From: an uncultured Collinsella sp.
GTDB taxonomy: Bacteria; Actinomycetota; Coriobacteriia; Coriobacteriales; Coriobacteriaceae
Reading direction: 5' to 3'
DNA length: 64,000 nucleotides
Assembly: GCA_900541725.1 (NCBI GenBank)
Contig: UQLB01000005.1
Span: 1 to 64,000 of the forward strand
The notes below the pieces were generated by a model, which saw nothing but the letters and a program-made list of their open reading frames with translations, searched no databases and was not told the origin of the DNA. How positions within the stretch are numbered: position 1 is the first letter of the stretch; each line of letters opens with the position of its first letter. Made by a program: the position numbers and the translations under genes. This document shows positions 8,731 through 17,659 of this stretch, piece by piece.

Positions 8731-8762
8731 GGCGCTGGGTATCCCCCGGCGCCTACAATTTT
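8731..8762 (+). terminator. probable maf terminator
   Basis: GGCGC and GCGCC with an inner GGG/CCC pairing form a short GC hairpin just after maf, followed shortly by TTTT. Confidence 0.5.
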
Positions 8763-8823
8763 GGCGTACCGTACGGATCCCGACCGGGCACAAGGCGCGG
8801 CGGAAAACCGATAGGAGTTAAAC

Positions 8824-9825
8824 ATGGATACACTGCTCGAGGCCATTGACGTCTGCGATGTCGATGGCTTTTGCTATGGCAACTATACGGACGAGGAGGC
8901 CGGCACCGGTTGCACCGTAATCGTGGCACCCGAGGGCGCCACCGGCGGCATTGACGTTCGCGGCGGTGCTCCGGCATCGCGCGAAACCGACCTGCTGCGA
9001 CCCGAGAACACCGTCGACAAGGTCCACGCTGTCTGCCTTTCGGGTGGATCGGCCTTTGGCCTCGAGGCTGCAAGCGGCGTCGCTCGCGAGCTTGAGAGCC
9101 GCGGCATCGGCCTTCCCGTCGGCCCCACGCAGGTGCCTATCGTGTGCTCCAGCTGTATCTTCGACCTCGCCTTTGGTAACCCCACCGTTCGCCCTGACAT
9201 TGAGGCCGGCATCGCCGCGGTGCGCGAAGCACTCGACCACACCCCCGCCAGGCTCGAACAGGGCAACGTGGGCGCCGGCACGGGCGCTACCGTGGGTAAG
9301 CTCATGGGCCCCGCTACCTGCATGAAGGCCGGCCTTGGCGCTGCCGCCGTGGCGCTCGGCCCCATCAAGGTGGGCGCCGTGGTCTCGGTCAACGCCTGCG
9401 GCAACGTTGTCGACCCCTTCACCGGCGAGTGGGTCGCCGGTATGCGCGCCGCAGCCGATAGCGACCAGATTGTCGACATGGAACTCGCAGCCTTTGCCGC
9501 CGCCGGATCCATGCAGATGCCGCTCGACCGCACCAACACCACCATCAGCTGCATCGTCACCAACGTGGAACTCACTAAGGCACAAGCCACCAAGGTCTCC
9601 CAGATGGCCGCAGACGCCTACGCACACGCCATCCGCCCCACACACACCACCAACGACGGCGACACCATCTACGCCCTCGCCAGCGGCAAGTTGGGCGCCC
9701 AGGCTAGTGCCGCCGTTCCCCTAGACCTGCTGGGCATGCTCGCCGTAAGGGCCCTACAGACCGCCATCGTAAACGGAGCCAAAACCGCCAAAACCTCCCA
9801 CGGCATCCCCGGCGCCGCGAAGTAA
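8824..9825 (+). CDS. P1 family (DmpA/BapA-like) peptidase
   Basis: The 333-residue product resembles Ntn-hydrolase aminopeptidases of family P1, which self-cleave before a Ser/Thr nucleophile. Diagnostic segments are the N-terminal GTGCTVIVAPEGA, CLSGGSAFGLEAA, and GNVGAGTGATVGK in the central part, where cleavage would occur. No signal peptide is seen. AGGAG lies eight bases before the start. Natural substrates may be beta-peptides or small N-terminal amides; the sequence does not say which. Confidence 0.88.
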   Translation: MDTLLEAIDVCDVDGFCYGNYTDEEAGTGCTVIVAPEGATGGIDVRGGAPASRETDLLRPENTVDKVHAVCLSGGSAFGLEAASGVARELESRGIGLPVGPTQVPIVCSSCIFDLAFGNPTVRPDIEAGIAAVREALDHTPARLEQGNVGAGTGATVGKLMGPATCMKAGLGAAAVALGPIKVGAVVSVNACGNVVDPFTGEWVAGMRAAADSDQIVDMELAAFAAAGSMQMPLDRTNTTISCIVTNVELTKAQATKVSQMAADAYAHAIRPTHTTNDGDTIYALASGKLGAQASAAVPLDLLGMLAVRALQTAIVNGAKTAKTSHGIPGAAK

Positions 9826-9839
9826 ACTAGCTCGTCCGG

Positions 9840-9960
9840 TTGCCCGGTGGGTCTTGGTTATGTTTGCTGCTCTACAGTCCTGGCTCGCACGAAGAGCACA
9901 TTAGGTGCTCTTCGGCTCGTGCGGAACTCGCGACAAACATAACCAAGACCCACCGGGCAA
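9840..9960. repeat. nested palindrome, family A copy 1
   Basis: Two perfect 27-base arms (9840-9866 and 9934-9960) enclose a 67-base core that folds again around GAAGAGCAC/GTGCTCTTC. The core is nearly the same as that of the second element at 10057-10166 in reverse orientation, while the arms differ. It lies just after the P1 peptidase and could end transcription as a very long hairpin. Confidence 0.85.
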
Positions 9961-10056
9961 CCTACTCAACTAAATCCCTTTCAGCCCAGGCCCCTGTGTA
10001 CCGCGCGTCTAAGATCTTCAAATTCTGGCAGCCTGACAATCGATTCTTATAGCAGA

Positions 10057-10166
10057 GGCCCCTTGGCCTTTAGTTTGATACAAGTTCCGCACGAGCCGGA
10101 AAGCACTTAATGTGCTTTCCGTGCGAGCAGGACTGTTCGCAGTAGCAAACTAAAGGCCAAGGGGCC
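10057..10166. repeat. nested palindrome, family A copy 2
   Basis: Perfect 21-base arms (10057-10077 and 10146-10166) enclose a 68-base core that matches, on the opposite strand, the core of the element at 9840-9960. Within the core the inner stem reads GGAAAGCAC/GTGCTTTCC instead of GAAGAGCAC/GTGCTCTTC, so pairing is maintained by compensatory changes. It faces the end of the glycosyltransferase gene. The 96 bases between the two elements hold nothing recognisable. Confidence 0.85.
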
Positions 10167-10198
10167 CAGTCAACCTATCAGCAGCGATTGTTCAGCAG

Positions 10199-11230
10199 CT
10201 AGTTGAATTTGAAGATCTTTGAGGCAAGACGGTATAGGCCGAGTGTGGTTTTGTCACCGGCACGACCGCGCAGATTGGTGAAGAACCCGACCACGCCGTA
10301 GCGGGCACGACGATACATGCGCTCGTCATAGGCCTTCAAATCATTCCACAGCGTCTTTAGGCGCTCGTCGGCGCAATCTTCCTCGGAAAGCTTGGTAAGC
10401 ACCGAGCAGATCGCCATCATCATGGTGAAGTAGCCCATCATGTACGAACGCAGGCGCGACGACCCAACATCGCTGTACAAGTGGTACGACTCCATCATGA
10501 TACGCGTAACACGGAACTGCTGGTCCAGACGCTTGACCATCGTTGCCTCGTTGACGCTCTGGCCCTCGCGACCGATAAAGTAGCGGTAGAGGTCGATGTC
10601 GGCGTAGTACATGGTCTTGCAACGCGGCAGCGGCACGTAGGCGTAGATGTTGTCCACATAGAACGTGTGCGGCGGCATGGGAAGGTTGGACTCGCGCAGC
10701 ACATCCGTGCGATAGCACAGGCTGTGCATGAGTAGGTTCTGGTCCAGGCGGAAATGACCGATCTGATCCCAGGAAAAGATCTTCTTGCGCGGCAGGGCAA
10801 ATTTGTAGCCAATAGCGGTATGCGTGCCCTCGTAAACCTTCTCGTACACGTAGTTCGAGATAAACAGGTCAACGCGCTGATCGCGCTCTTCAAAGCCACG
10901 CAGAATCGACAGCATGGTCGAAAGAGCCGCAGCGTCGAGCCAGTCATCCGAGTCGACAACCTTGTAGTAGGTGCCCTGTGCTTCGCGCAGACCCGAAAGG
11001 ACGGCAATACCGTGGCCACCGTTCTCCTGGTGTACCGCGCGAATGATACTGGGATAACGTGCCTCCCACTCATCGGCCTTATCGGCCGTCTCGTCCTTGG
11101 AGCCGTCGTCCACCACGATAATCTCGATATCGGTGGCGTAATTGCTCCCCTCCAAGATGGAGGTGATGCAATGGTCCATGTCCTTGGCGGCGTTATACGA
11201 GGGAATACCGAATGTTATGACTTTATGCAT
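10199..11230 (-). CDS. glycosyltransferase family 2
   Basis: The 343-residue product is a GT-A-fold inverting glycosyltransferase. It shows ITFGIPSYNAAKDMDHC at the N terminus, VVDDGSKDETADKADEW, and the metal-binding DSDDWLD. The C-terminal half is helical and lacks clear membrane spans. Its start at 11230 lies inside the end of glf (8-base overlap), with GGATGAGA upstream; a start at 11248 is possible. Coupling to glf suggests it uses UDP-galactofuranose or builds the same cell-surface glycan. Confidence 0.88.
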   Translation of the reverse strand: MHKVITFGIPSYNAAKDMDHCITSILEGSNYATDIEIIVVDDGSKDETADKADEWEARYPSIIRAVHQENGGHGIAVLSGLREAQGTYYKVVDSDDWLDAAALSTMLSILRGFEERDQRVDLFISNYVYEKVYEGTHTAIGYKFALPRKKIFSWDQIGHFRLDQNLLMHSLCYRTDVLRESNLPMPPHTFYVDNIYAYVPLPRCKTMYYADIDLYRYFIGREGQSVNEATMVKRLDQQFRVTRIMMESYHLYSDVGSSRLRSYMMGYFTMMMAICSVLTKLSEEDCADERLKTLWNDLKAYDERMYRRARYGVVGFFTNLRGRAGDKTTLGLYRLASKIFKFN

Positions 11231-12425
11231 GGCAGGCGATAATCTCATCCGAAAGATCGAGGGCGGAATTGGTCACGGCGTCCATATCGTAGTAACGATA
11301 CTCGGCCAGACGACCCACCGGGTGGAAGTTCGTCAGGTTCTGGACGCGCTCAAGATAGCGCTCATAGAGCTCACGGTTCTCGGGCTCAATAATGGCGTAG
11401 TACGGCGTCTCGCCCGAGCCGGGCGTATAGGCCTTGGAGTACTCCTTCATGATGGTGGTCTTGCCGGGCAGGATCTGACCGGTCATGTTCTTGAACTCGG
11501 TGATGCGCGTGTAGTCCTCGCTCGTGGTGTAGTTGACGGTGCCCACGGGCTGGAACTGGTCCATATCGAGCGTCTCGAACTTCATGTCGAGCGTGCGGTA
11601 CGGTAGCGCGCCCAGATCGAGGTTGAACAGCTCGTCGAGTGGACCGGTGTAGACGATCTCGCCACCATAGACCTTGCCGTCGATCTTGACGGTGGTCTCG
11701 TCGATCTCAAAGAGATCGCGGGCGTCCACGTCGCAGAACACGTCGATCAGGTCGTGGTCGAGCATGTGCTCAAAGAGCGCCGTGTAGCCCTCCTGCGGCA
11801 TGCCCTGGAAGGGAGCTTGCGGGAAGTAGCGGTCATCATCGCCCACAAAGACGGGAACGCGGCCGGTGATCGAGGGGTCGATCTGATCGGGCGTCTGGCC
11901 CCACTGCTTCATGGTGTAATGCAAAAAGACGTTCTCGTAGATGTAATCGGCGACCTCGGCCAAGTCGGGGTCGTTCTTCTTACGCAGCTCCATAATGGGC
12001 ACCTTGACATCCTTGCCAAAGGTCTCCACGAGCTTCTGATACAGCTCCTCGCCGCGCTCGTCACCAAAGGCGAGCTTGAGACTCGCATGGTTGAAGGGCA
12101 CGGGCATAAGGGTACCGTTGATGTTGGCGAGCACCTTGTGCTGATAATCCGTCCACTTGGTAAAGCGCGACAGGAAATTGTGAACGCGCTCGTTAAAGGT
12201 GTGATAGATATGCGGACCGTACTCGTGGATCAGGATTCCGGCCTCGTCAGTGCAGTCATAGGCATTGCCCGCAATGTGGCTACGGCGCTCCAAAACGGCA
12301 ACACGATAGCCGATGGTCTCGGCAAGACGGCGGGCGCAAACGGCACCGGCATATCCAGCACCGACGACAATCATGTCGTACGCGCCGGCGTTAAAGCCTT
12401 CAGGCAGGCCTGAGGTAATCTGCAT
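11223..12425 (-). CDS. glf: UDP-galactopyranose mutase
   Basis: The 400-residue flavoenzyme interconverts UDP-galactopyranose and UDP-galactofuranose for surface polysaccharides. The dinucleotide-binding motif VVGAGYAGAVCAR is followed by ERRSHIAGNAYD and the conserved EYGPHIYHTF; substrate-site residues lie in TMKQWGQTPDQID. AAGGAGT precedes the start. The downstream glycosyltransferase overlaps its end, forming a two-gene unit. Confidence 0.96.
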   Translation of the reverse strand: MQITSGLPEGFNAGAYDMIVVGAGYAGAVCARRLAETIGYRVAVLERRSHIAGNAYDCTDEAGILIHEYGPHIYHTFNERVHNFLSRFTKWTDYQHKVLANINGTLMPVPFNHASLKLAFGDERGEELYQKLVETFGKDVKVPIMELRKKNDPDLAEVADYIYENVFLHYTMKQWGQTPDQIDPSITGRVPVFVGDDDRYFPQAPFQGMPQEGYTALFEHMLDHDLIDVFCDVDARDLFEIDETTVKIDGKVYGGEIVYTGPLDELFNLDLGALPYRTLDMKFETLDMDQFQPVGTVNYTTSEDYTRITEFKNMTGQILPGKTTIMKEYSKAYTPGSGETPYYAIIEPENRELYERYLERVQNLTNFHPVGRLAEYRYYDMDAVTNSALDLSDEIIACHA

Positions 12426-12581
12426 CGATACTCCTTGTCAAAAGCCACGGGCTCGTTAGCTGGGCTTTTCTCGAACATTCTTCGAGACATATTTATCAGA
12501 GCGATTATAGCGCTAATGCGTCCTATAATGAGCTTGCCACACAAGGAAAGCTCAAGCACCGCGGCGAACATAATTGAAAGG

Positions 12582-12604
12582 TAAACCCGCTAGCAGCGGG
12601 TTTA
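12582..12604 (+). promoter_or_regulatory. hairpin in the pta leader
   Basis: A ten-base perfect stem (TAAACCCGCT/AGCGGGTTTA) with a three-base loop lies 52 bases before the pta start, in the divergent glf/pta spacer. No T-run follows on the plus strand, so it is either an mRNA-stabilising leader structure or an operator-like palindrome. Confidence 0.45.
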
Positions 12605-12656
12605 TTCGTGAACAGCCGGGCGCCTGGAGCTTAGCGAAACGCTTGTAAGGAGTAAC

Positions 12657-13637
12657 ATGAGCGATTTCCTAAACCGTATGAAGTCTGCCGCCAAGGCCGA
12701 CCTTAAGACGATCGTCCTGCCCGAGGGCGAGGATCCGCGCACTATCGTCGCGGCCACCAAAATCATCGAGGAGGGCCTGGCAAAGATCGTCATCCTGGGC
12801 AACCCCGACGAGATCAACGTTCCCGGCGCTACCGTCATCGACCCGCGCAATGCCGAGAAGCACGAGGAGTACGCGCAGAAGTTTGCCGAGCTCCGCGCCA
12901 AGAAGGGCGTTACCATCGAGCAGGCTCGCGCCCAGGTGATGGACGCCACCTACTTTGGCACCATGATGGTCAAGATGGGCGATGCCGACGGCCTGGTCTC
13001 CGGCGCCTGCCACTCCACTGCCGACACTCTGCGCCCTGCGCTTCAGATCCTCAAGACCGCCCCGGGCACCAAGCTGGTCTCAGCCTTCTTCGTGATGTGC
13101 ACCGATACCCCGCAGTTCGGCACCGACGGCACGCTGATCTTCGCCGACTGCGGCCTCAACATCAACCCGTCCTCCGACGAGCTCTCCGAGATCGCCATCG
13201 CCTCGGCTCACTCCTGGTCCACCTTCATGGGCAACGTTGAGCCGCACGTGGCCATGCTCTCCTACTCCACCATGGGCTCCGCCGGCGGCGAGGTCGCCAA
13301 GAAGGTCCAAGAGGCCGTGAAGTTCTGCAAGGAGAAGGCTCCCGAGCTCGCCATCGACGGCGACCTGCAGCTCGATGCCGCTATCGTCCCCACTGTCGCC
13401 CAGCTCAAGGCTCCCGGCTCCTCCGTCGCCGGTAAGGCTAACGTGCTGGTGTTCCCCGACCTCGAGGCCGGCAACATCGGCTACAAGCTGGTCCAGCGCT
13501 TCGCCGGTGCTGACGCCTACGGCCCCATCCTGCAGGGCATCGCCAAGCCGGTTAACGACCTTTCGCGCGGCTGCTCTGCCGACGACATCGTGGGTGTCGT
13601 GGCCATCACCGCCGTCCAGGCTCAGATGGCTGAGTAG
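12657..13637 (+). CDS. pta: phosphate acetyltransferase
   Basis: The 326-residue enzyme converts acetyl-CoA and phosphate to acetyl phosphate, feeding acetate kinase for ATP. It is the short PTA form with only the catalytic domain: KTIVLPEGEDPRT, GDADGLVSGACHSTADTLRPAL, SYSTMGSAGG and NVLVFPDLEAGNIGYKLVQR are all present. AAGGAG precedes the start. Unusually, the acetate kinase genes lie in convergent orientation rather than in an operon with pta. Confidence 0.97.
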   Translation: MSDFLNRMKSAAKADLKTIVLPEGEDPRTIVAATKIIEEGLAKIVILGNPDEINVPGATVIDPRNAEKHEEYAQKFAELRAKKGVTIEQARAQVMDATYFGTMMVKMGDADGLVSGACHSTADTLRPALQILKTAPGTKLVSAFFVMCTDTPQFGTDGTLIFADCGLNINPSSDELSEIAIASAHSWSTFMGNVEPHVAMLSYSTMGSAGGEVAKKVQEAVKFCKEKAPELAIDGDLQLDAAIVPTVAQLKAPGSSVAGKANVLVFPDLEAGNIGYKLVQRFAGADAYGPILQGIAKPVNDLSRGCSADDIVGVVAITAVQAQMAE

Positions 13638-13678
13638 CGTACATATCCCCTCGGGACAGGAATTTCCGCCCGCTAGCA

Positions 13679-13712
13679 AAAGGCCTCCGGAGCTGTTGCT
13701 CTGGAGGCCTTT
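13679..13712. terminator. bidirectional terminator between pta and ackA
   Basis: A 15-base stem (AAAGGCCTCCGGAGC and complement, one G-T pair) with a TGTT loop is flanked by A- and T-runs, so it serves both converging genes. Confidence 0.88.
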
Positions 13713-13734
13713 CGTTTACTTGCAAATGCGAGCG

Positions 13735-14913
13735 TTAGTTGTTCTTGGTCAGGCGCTCGACGTCGTGGGCGATCATGTATTCCTCGTCGGTGGGGATGAC
13801 CATGACCGTGACGGCGGAACCGGCGGCACTGATGACCTGCGGGCCGTTGCCCACGGCCTCGCGGTTCTTGTTGTTGTCGATGCGTACGCCCAGCCACTCA
13901 AAGCAGTCGCAGAAGGCCTTACGGATCGACCAGTCGTTCTCGCCGATGCCGGCGGTAAAGGTAATGGTGTCCACGCCCGCCATGGAAGCGATCATGGAAC
14001 CGGCCTGCTGCATGGCCTTGTAGGCGAACATATCGAAGGCGAGCAGGCAGCGCTCGTCGCCCTCGGAGGCGCGCGTGCGGATGTCGCGGGCGTCGTTGGA
14101 GATGCCCGAGATGGCAAGCAGACCAGACTGCTTGTTCATCATGTCATCGACTTCCTGATAGCTGTAGCCGCCCTCGCGCTGCAGGTAGCACACGGTAGCC
14201 GGGTCGATGGAGCCGCAACGGGTACCCATCATCAGGCCGTCGAGCGGCGTGAGGCCCATCGTGGTATCGCGGCACACGCCGTCCTCGATGGCGGCGAGCG
14301 AAGCGCCGTTGCCCAGATGGCACGAAAGCAGACGGTGGCAGCGCGAGCCCAGGATCTCCTTGGCCATCATCCACTCGTAGCGGTGGCTCGTACCGTGTGC
14401 GCCGTACTTGCGCACGTGGTACTTGTCGCACACGTCCTTGGGCAGCGCGTAGGTGTAGGCGACCTCGGGCATGGTCATGTGGAACGAGGTGTCGAAGACC
14501 GCCACGTTGGGCAGCTCCGGATACTTCTCACGGCAATACTCAATCGCTGCGGCCTCGCCGTAGTTGTGCAGCGGAGCAAGCGGTGCCACCTCAAGAATCT
14601 TGGCCATAACCTCGTCGTCGACAACCGCGGAATCATCGAAGTGCCAGCCGCCCTGAACGATACGATGCCCAATGCCATCAATCGTAAAGTCGGTCTTCTC
14701 GAGCTCCTCGAGCACGCGAGCGATAGCAGAGCGATGATCGGGGAAAGGGACCTCCTCGGTCTGCTTAGCGCCACCGTTCTCGGAGTGGCCAAAGATGCCC
14801 ATGTCCGATCCGATACGCTCGCAGTTGCCCTTGGCGAAAACCTCGCGGGTATCGGTATCCAAAAGCTGATATTTGAGGCTTGAGCTGCCGGCGTTGACAA
14901 CAAGTACGTTCAT
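13735..14913 (-). CDS. ackA: acetate kinase, first copy
   Basis: The 392-residue ASKHA-fold enzyme makes ATP and acetate from acetyl phosphate. Motifs are canonical: VNAGSSSLKYQ, APLHNYGE, GAHGTSHRY (His177), CHLGNGASLAAIEDG (Asn202), GTRCGSIDPATV and FTAGIGEND. AAGGAGT precedes the start. It is separated by 164 bases from a second acetate kinase of identical length and clearly related sequence, on the same strand. Confidence 0.97.
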   Translation of the reverse strand: MNVLVVNAGSSSLKYQLLDTDTREVFAKGNCERIGSDMGIFGHSENGGAKQTEEVPFPDHRSAIARVLEELEKTDFTIDGIGHRIVQGGWHFDDSAVVDDEVMAKILEVAPLAPLHNYGEAAAIEYCREKYPELPNVAVFDTSFHMTMPEVAYTYALPKDVCDKYHVRKYGAHGTSHRYEWMMAKEILGSRCHRLLSCHLGNGASLAAIEDGVCRDTTMGLTPLDGLMMGTRCGSIDPATVCYLQREGGYSYQEVDDMMNKQSGLLAISGISNDARDIRTRASEGDERCLLAFDMFAYKAMQQAGSMIASMAGVDTITFTAGIGENDWSIRKAFCDCFEWLGVRIDNNKNREAVGNGPQVISAAGSAVTVMVIPTDEEYMIAHDVERLTKNN

Positions 14914-15027
14914 GAGACTCCTTTGCAGTGCAATACGGTCGACGCAGACCCCTTAAGGCGGCCGCATGTTAATAAGAAGTTATCATAACTTAATAAATAG
15001 CTATCAGGCATATCGCCCAACGAGCAC

Positions 15028-15063
15028 AAAAGAAGGGCCGAACGGCACTCGGTCGTCCAGCCC
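15028..15063 (-). terminator. terminator between the two acetate kinase genes
   Basis: On the minus strand GGGCTGGACG pairs with CGTTCGGCCC (some G-T pairs) around a nine-base loop, followed by TTCTTTT, just after the stop codon of the second acetate kinase. Confidence 0.7.
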
Positions 15064-15077
15064 CTCCCCTCTTGCAA

Positions 15078-16256
15078 TTACTTGCCGTTGACGATGCGCT
15101 CGACGTCGGAAGCGATCATGAACTCCTCGTCCGTGGGAATGACGAAAATCTTGACCTTGGAATCCTTGGCAGACAGGCACCAAGCGCCGTCACCACGCAG
15201 GGCGTTGCGCGCATGATCCATCTTGACGCCCATAAAGGCCAGACGGTCGGCAACGCCGGCGCGAACAGCCGGAGCGTGCTCGCCGATGCCGGCGGTAAAG
15301 ACCAGGGTGTCCATGCCGCACATGGAAGTGGCCATCTCGGCAGCCTTGGCGGCAATCTTGTAGACGAACATATCGAAGGCGAGCTGAGCCTCGGGGTCAC
15401 CGGCAGCGGCGAGCTCCTCGACGTTGCGGCAGTCGTTGGTCTTGCCGCCGGTCACAGCCAAAAGGCCGGACTTCTTGTTCATCATCTCATCGACCTCGTC
15501 GAAGGTGTACCCGCCTTCGCGCTGCAGGTAGCACACGGTAGCCGGGTCGATGGAGCCGCAGCGGGTGCCCATCATGACGCCGTCGAGCGGGGTGAGGCCC
15601 ATGGTGGTGTCCATGCACTTGCCGTCCTCGATGGCGCACAGGGAAGCGCCGGAGCCGATATGGCACACGACGACCTTGCGAGCCTCGCCGTTGGTCATCT
15701 CGGCGACCTTCTTGGAGATGTAACGGTAGCTGGTGCCGTGGGCGCCGTACTTACGGATGTGCAGTTTGTCGCAGACGTCCTTGGGCAGGGCGTAAGTCTT
15801 GGCGACCTCGGGCATGTTGAAGTGGAAAGCGGTGTCGTAGACCGTGACGTTGGGCAGGTCGGGATACTGCTCCAGGCAGTACTCGATAACGTTGGCCTCG
15901 GGGTTGTTGTGCAGCGGCGCCAGCGGAGCGACCTCGCGGATCTTGGCGAGGACGTCCTCGTCGACGAGGGAGGAATCGCCGAAGTACCAGCCACCCTGAA
16001 CGATACGGTGACCAATGCCCTCGATCTTGACGCCGTTGGCCTCGAGGTCCTTCAGAACGACCTCGATGGCGACCTTGTGGTCGGGGAACTCGATGTTCTC
16101 GGTCACCTTCTTGGAACCGTTGGCAGCGTGGGTGAAGGTACCGCCGGTAAAGCAGACGCGCTCGCAGGAGCCCTTTGCGGACACCTTGTGGGACTTGGTA
16201 TCGATGACCTGATACTTAAGGGTCGAAGATCCTGCGTTGACGACCAGAACGTTCAT
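15078..16256 (-). CDS. ackA: acetate kinase paralogue with altered motifs
   Basis: This 392-residue paralogue keeps VNAGSSTLKYQ, APLHNNPE, GTRCGSIDPATV and FTAGIGEH. It departs from the canonical active-site motifs at two places: GTSYRY has Tyr177 where the other copy has His, and CHIGSGAS has Ser202 where the other copy has Asn. AGGGAG precedes the start. The changes may tune affinity or shift preference to another short-chain acid, or be neutral variants seen in some lineages; the sequence cannot decide. Confidence 0.94.
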   Translation of the reverse strand: MNVLVVNAGSSTLKYQVIDTKSHKVSAKGSCERVCFTGGTFTHAANGSKKVTENIEFPDHKVAIEVVLKDLEANGVKIEGIGHRIVQGGWYFGDSSLVDEDVLAKIREVAPLAPLHNNPEANVIEYCLEQYPDLPNVTVYDTAFHFNMPEVAKTYALPKDVCDKLHIRKYGAHGTSYRYISKKVAEMTNGEARKVVVCHIGSGASLCAIEDGKCMDTTMGLTPLDGVMMGTRCGSIDPATVCYLQREGGYTFDEVDEMMNKKSGLLAVTGGKTNDCRNVEELAAAGDPEAQLAFDMFVYKIAAKAAEMATSMCGMDTLVFTAGIGEHAPAVRAGVADRLAFMGVKMDHARNALRGDGAWCLSAKDSKVKIFVIPTDEEFMIASDVERIVNGK

Positions 16257-16309
16257 GTGTCTCCCTACTAACAGGCGGTGTGGCGCCGCCAGGTTACATA
16301 CGCTTCAAT

Positions 16310-16343
16310 AATAAACCCAAACGCCCTCGCGCTCGGGTTTATT
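16310..16343 (-). terminator. hairpin after the MFS gene
   Basis: A nine-base stem (AATAAACCC/GGGTTTATT) with a 16-base loop lies between the MFS stop codon and the upstream region of the second acetate kinase gene. Confidence 0.6.
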
Positions 16344-16358
16344 GCGTTGATATATAAG

Positions 16359-17537
16359 TTATCGGTGCCTAAATACGCATGGCCTTTGACTTGTAAGACG
16401 AAATAGCGCGGGGATATACACCAAAGAAGAAATCCCGAGCGCGACAAGCAATATGACTCGAATGTCCGCGATGCTGCTCAACGCAGCATTGAACAGATAG
16501 AAAAGGATGGCACCCACCGCCACCATCTGGCTTTGAACCGAAATCAGTGAACAGCGCATCGAAGAATCGGCAGCATTTTGAAAAATTGAGTATTTAATTG
16601 GAGCAAATAACGAGTAGGCGACCGTCTGCAACACATAGAACACGGGCAGCAAATAGACCGGAGTAAAGGGAATCAAAAATAGAGCAGTCAGGGAAAGGCG
16701 CACGATGCCGCAAATACGCGCAAAACGGCCCTTGTCGACATGAGCAATCACACTGGGCACAATAAGCCCCATGGAGGCCGAGGCAAGGAGCTGGACCGCA
16801 ATGATCACACCCGAAGCGACGGCATTCATTCCGCGACCCGCAAGCAACAGTGAGAAAAAGTCTTCCAGGGCGACAAAAGCAAATGCCTGAGAACAGTCCA
16901 TGATGAACGCTGAACGAAGAATGCCATTACACGCAATAGCAGCACCGATCATCTTCGGGCTAATTCCACGCTCAGGTGTCCCCGCAGTGCTCCCTCTTTG
17001 CATCTCAGGAATGCAGACAACGACAACCAACGTCAACACCATTGCGATGGTATCTGCCGAAAGACCAATAAGATATGCACCGACAGACGAAATGAAACCG
17101 CCCACGCAAGCGGAGATGGCATAAGAGGCATAGAAAACAAATCGCTCAACGACATTAAGTCTTACGAGCTGGTCCTGAGAGACGCTGTCAATGTAAATCG
17201 CTTCGATGGATCCGCTCACACATGCAACGGCAAAACCTTTAAGAGCAAACGCACCGATTAAAAGCAGAGGAGAACGGACGAGAAGCAGGGCGGCGTAGTA
17301 TCCAAGCATTCCCACGACGCCAACGAGGCCGCTTGTCTTTCGTCCAAACCTATCAGCAATATAGCCAGTGGGAACTTCAAGGATGAACTTGCTCACTTGA
17401 TATGCAATCATCATGCTAGAAATCGCCACCATCGAGAATCCGACGAATTCAAGGTAAACCGTCAGAAAATACAAGATGGTGCTGAAGTTCGACAGAAAAA
17501 CGAACGTCATATAAAGCAAAACCGTACGGTTTTTCAT
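16359..17537 (-). CDS. MFS transporter
   Basis: The 392-residue product has about twelve hydrophobic segments and the MFS loop motif DRFGRKTSG after the second of them, so it is an inner-membrane major facilitator. Substrate is unknown. The start at 17537 follows GGAGGGCGGAGT; the longer frame to 17609 has no ribosome-binding site. Base composition is AT-richer than the flanking housekeeping genes. It lies downstream of a LysR gene on the same strand, which probably controls it. Confidence 0.85.
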   Translation of the reverse strand: MKNRTVLLYMTFVFLSNFSTILYFLTVYLEFVGFSMVAISSMMIAYQVSKFILEVPTGYIADRFGRKTSGLVGVVGMLGYYAALLLVRSPLLLIGAFALKGFAVACVSGSIEAIYIDSVSQDQLVRLNVVERFVFYASYAISACVGGFISSVGAYLIGLSADTIAMVLTLVVVVCIPEMQRGSTAGTPERGISPKMIGAAIACNGILRSAFIMDCSQAFAFVALEDFFSLLLAGRGMNAVASGVIIAVQLLASASMGLIVPSVIAHVDKGRFARICGIVRLSLTALFLIPFTPVYLLPVFYVLQTVAYSLFAPIKYSIFQNAADSSMRCSLISVQSQMVAVGAILFYLFNAALSSIADIRVILLVALGISSLVYIPALFRLTSQRPCVFRHR

Positions 17538-17618
17538 ACTCCGCCCTCCAAGAGTCAGCAATCTAAAATCGGAATCTTGGAAAAGCATGAGGGCAGAGCC
17601 GTCAGTCATGTGTTACAA

Positions 17619-17659
17619 GGCGTCAACATTCACTTGACGCCACGAGGCCAAATGGCCTC
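17619..17659 (-). promoter_or_regulatory. two small hairpins between LysR and MFS genes
   Basis: GGCGTCAA/TTGACGCC (17619-17641) and GAGGCCA/TGGCCTC (17644-17659) form adjacent palindromes; the second overlaps the LysR stop codon. They could be operators or attenuating hairpins before the transporter gene. Confidence 0.4.

Noticed and set aside
9961..10056. Possible small gene between the family A palindromes
   Set aside because: The plus-strand frame covering this area runs through both palindromes and has no start signal.
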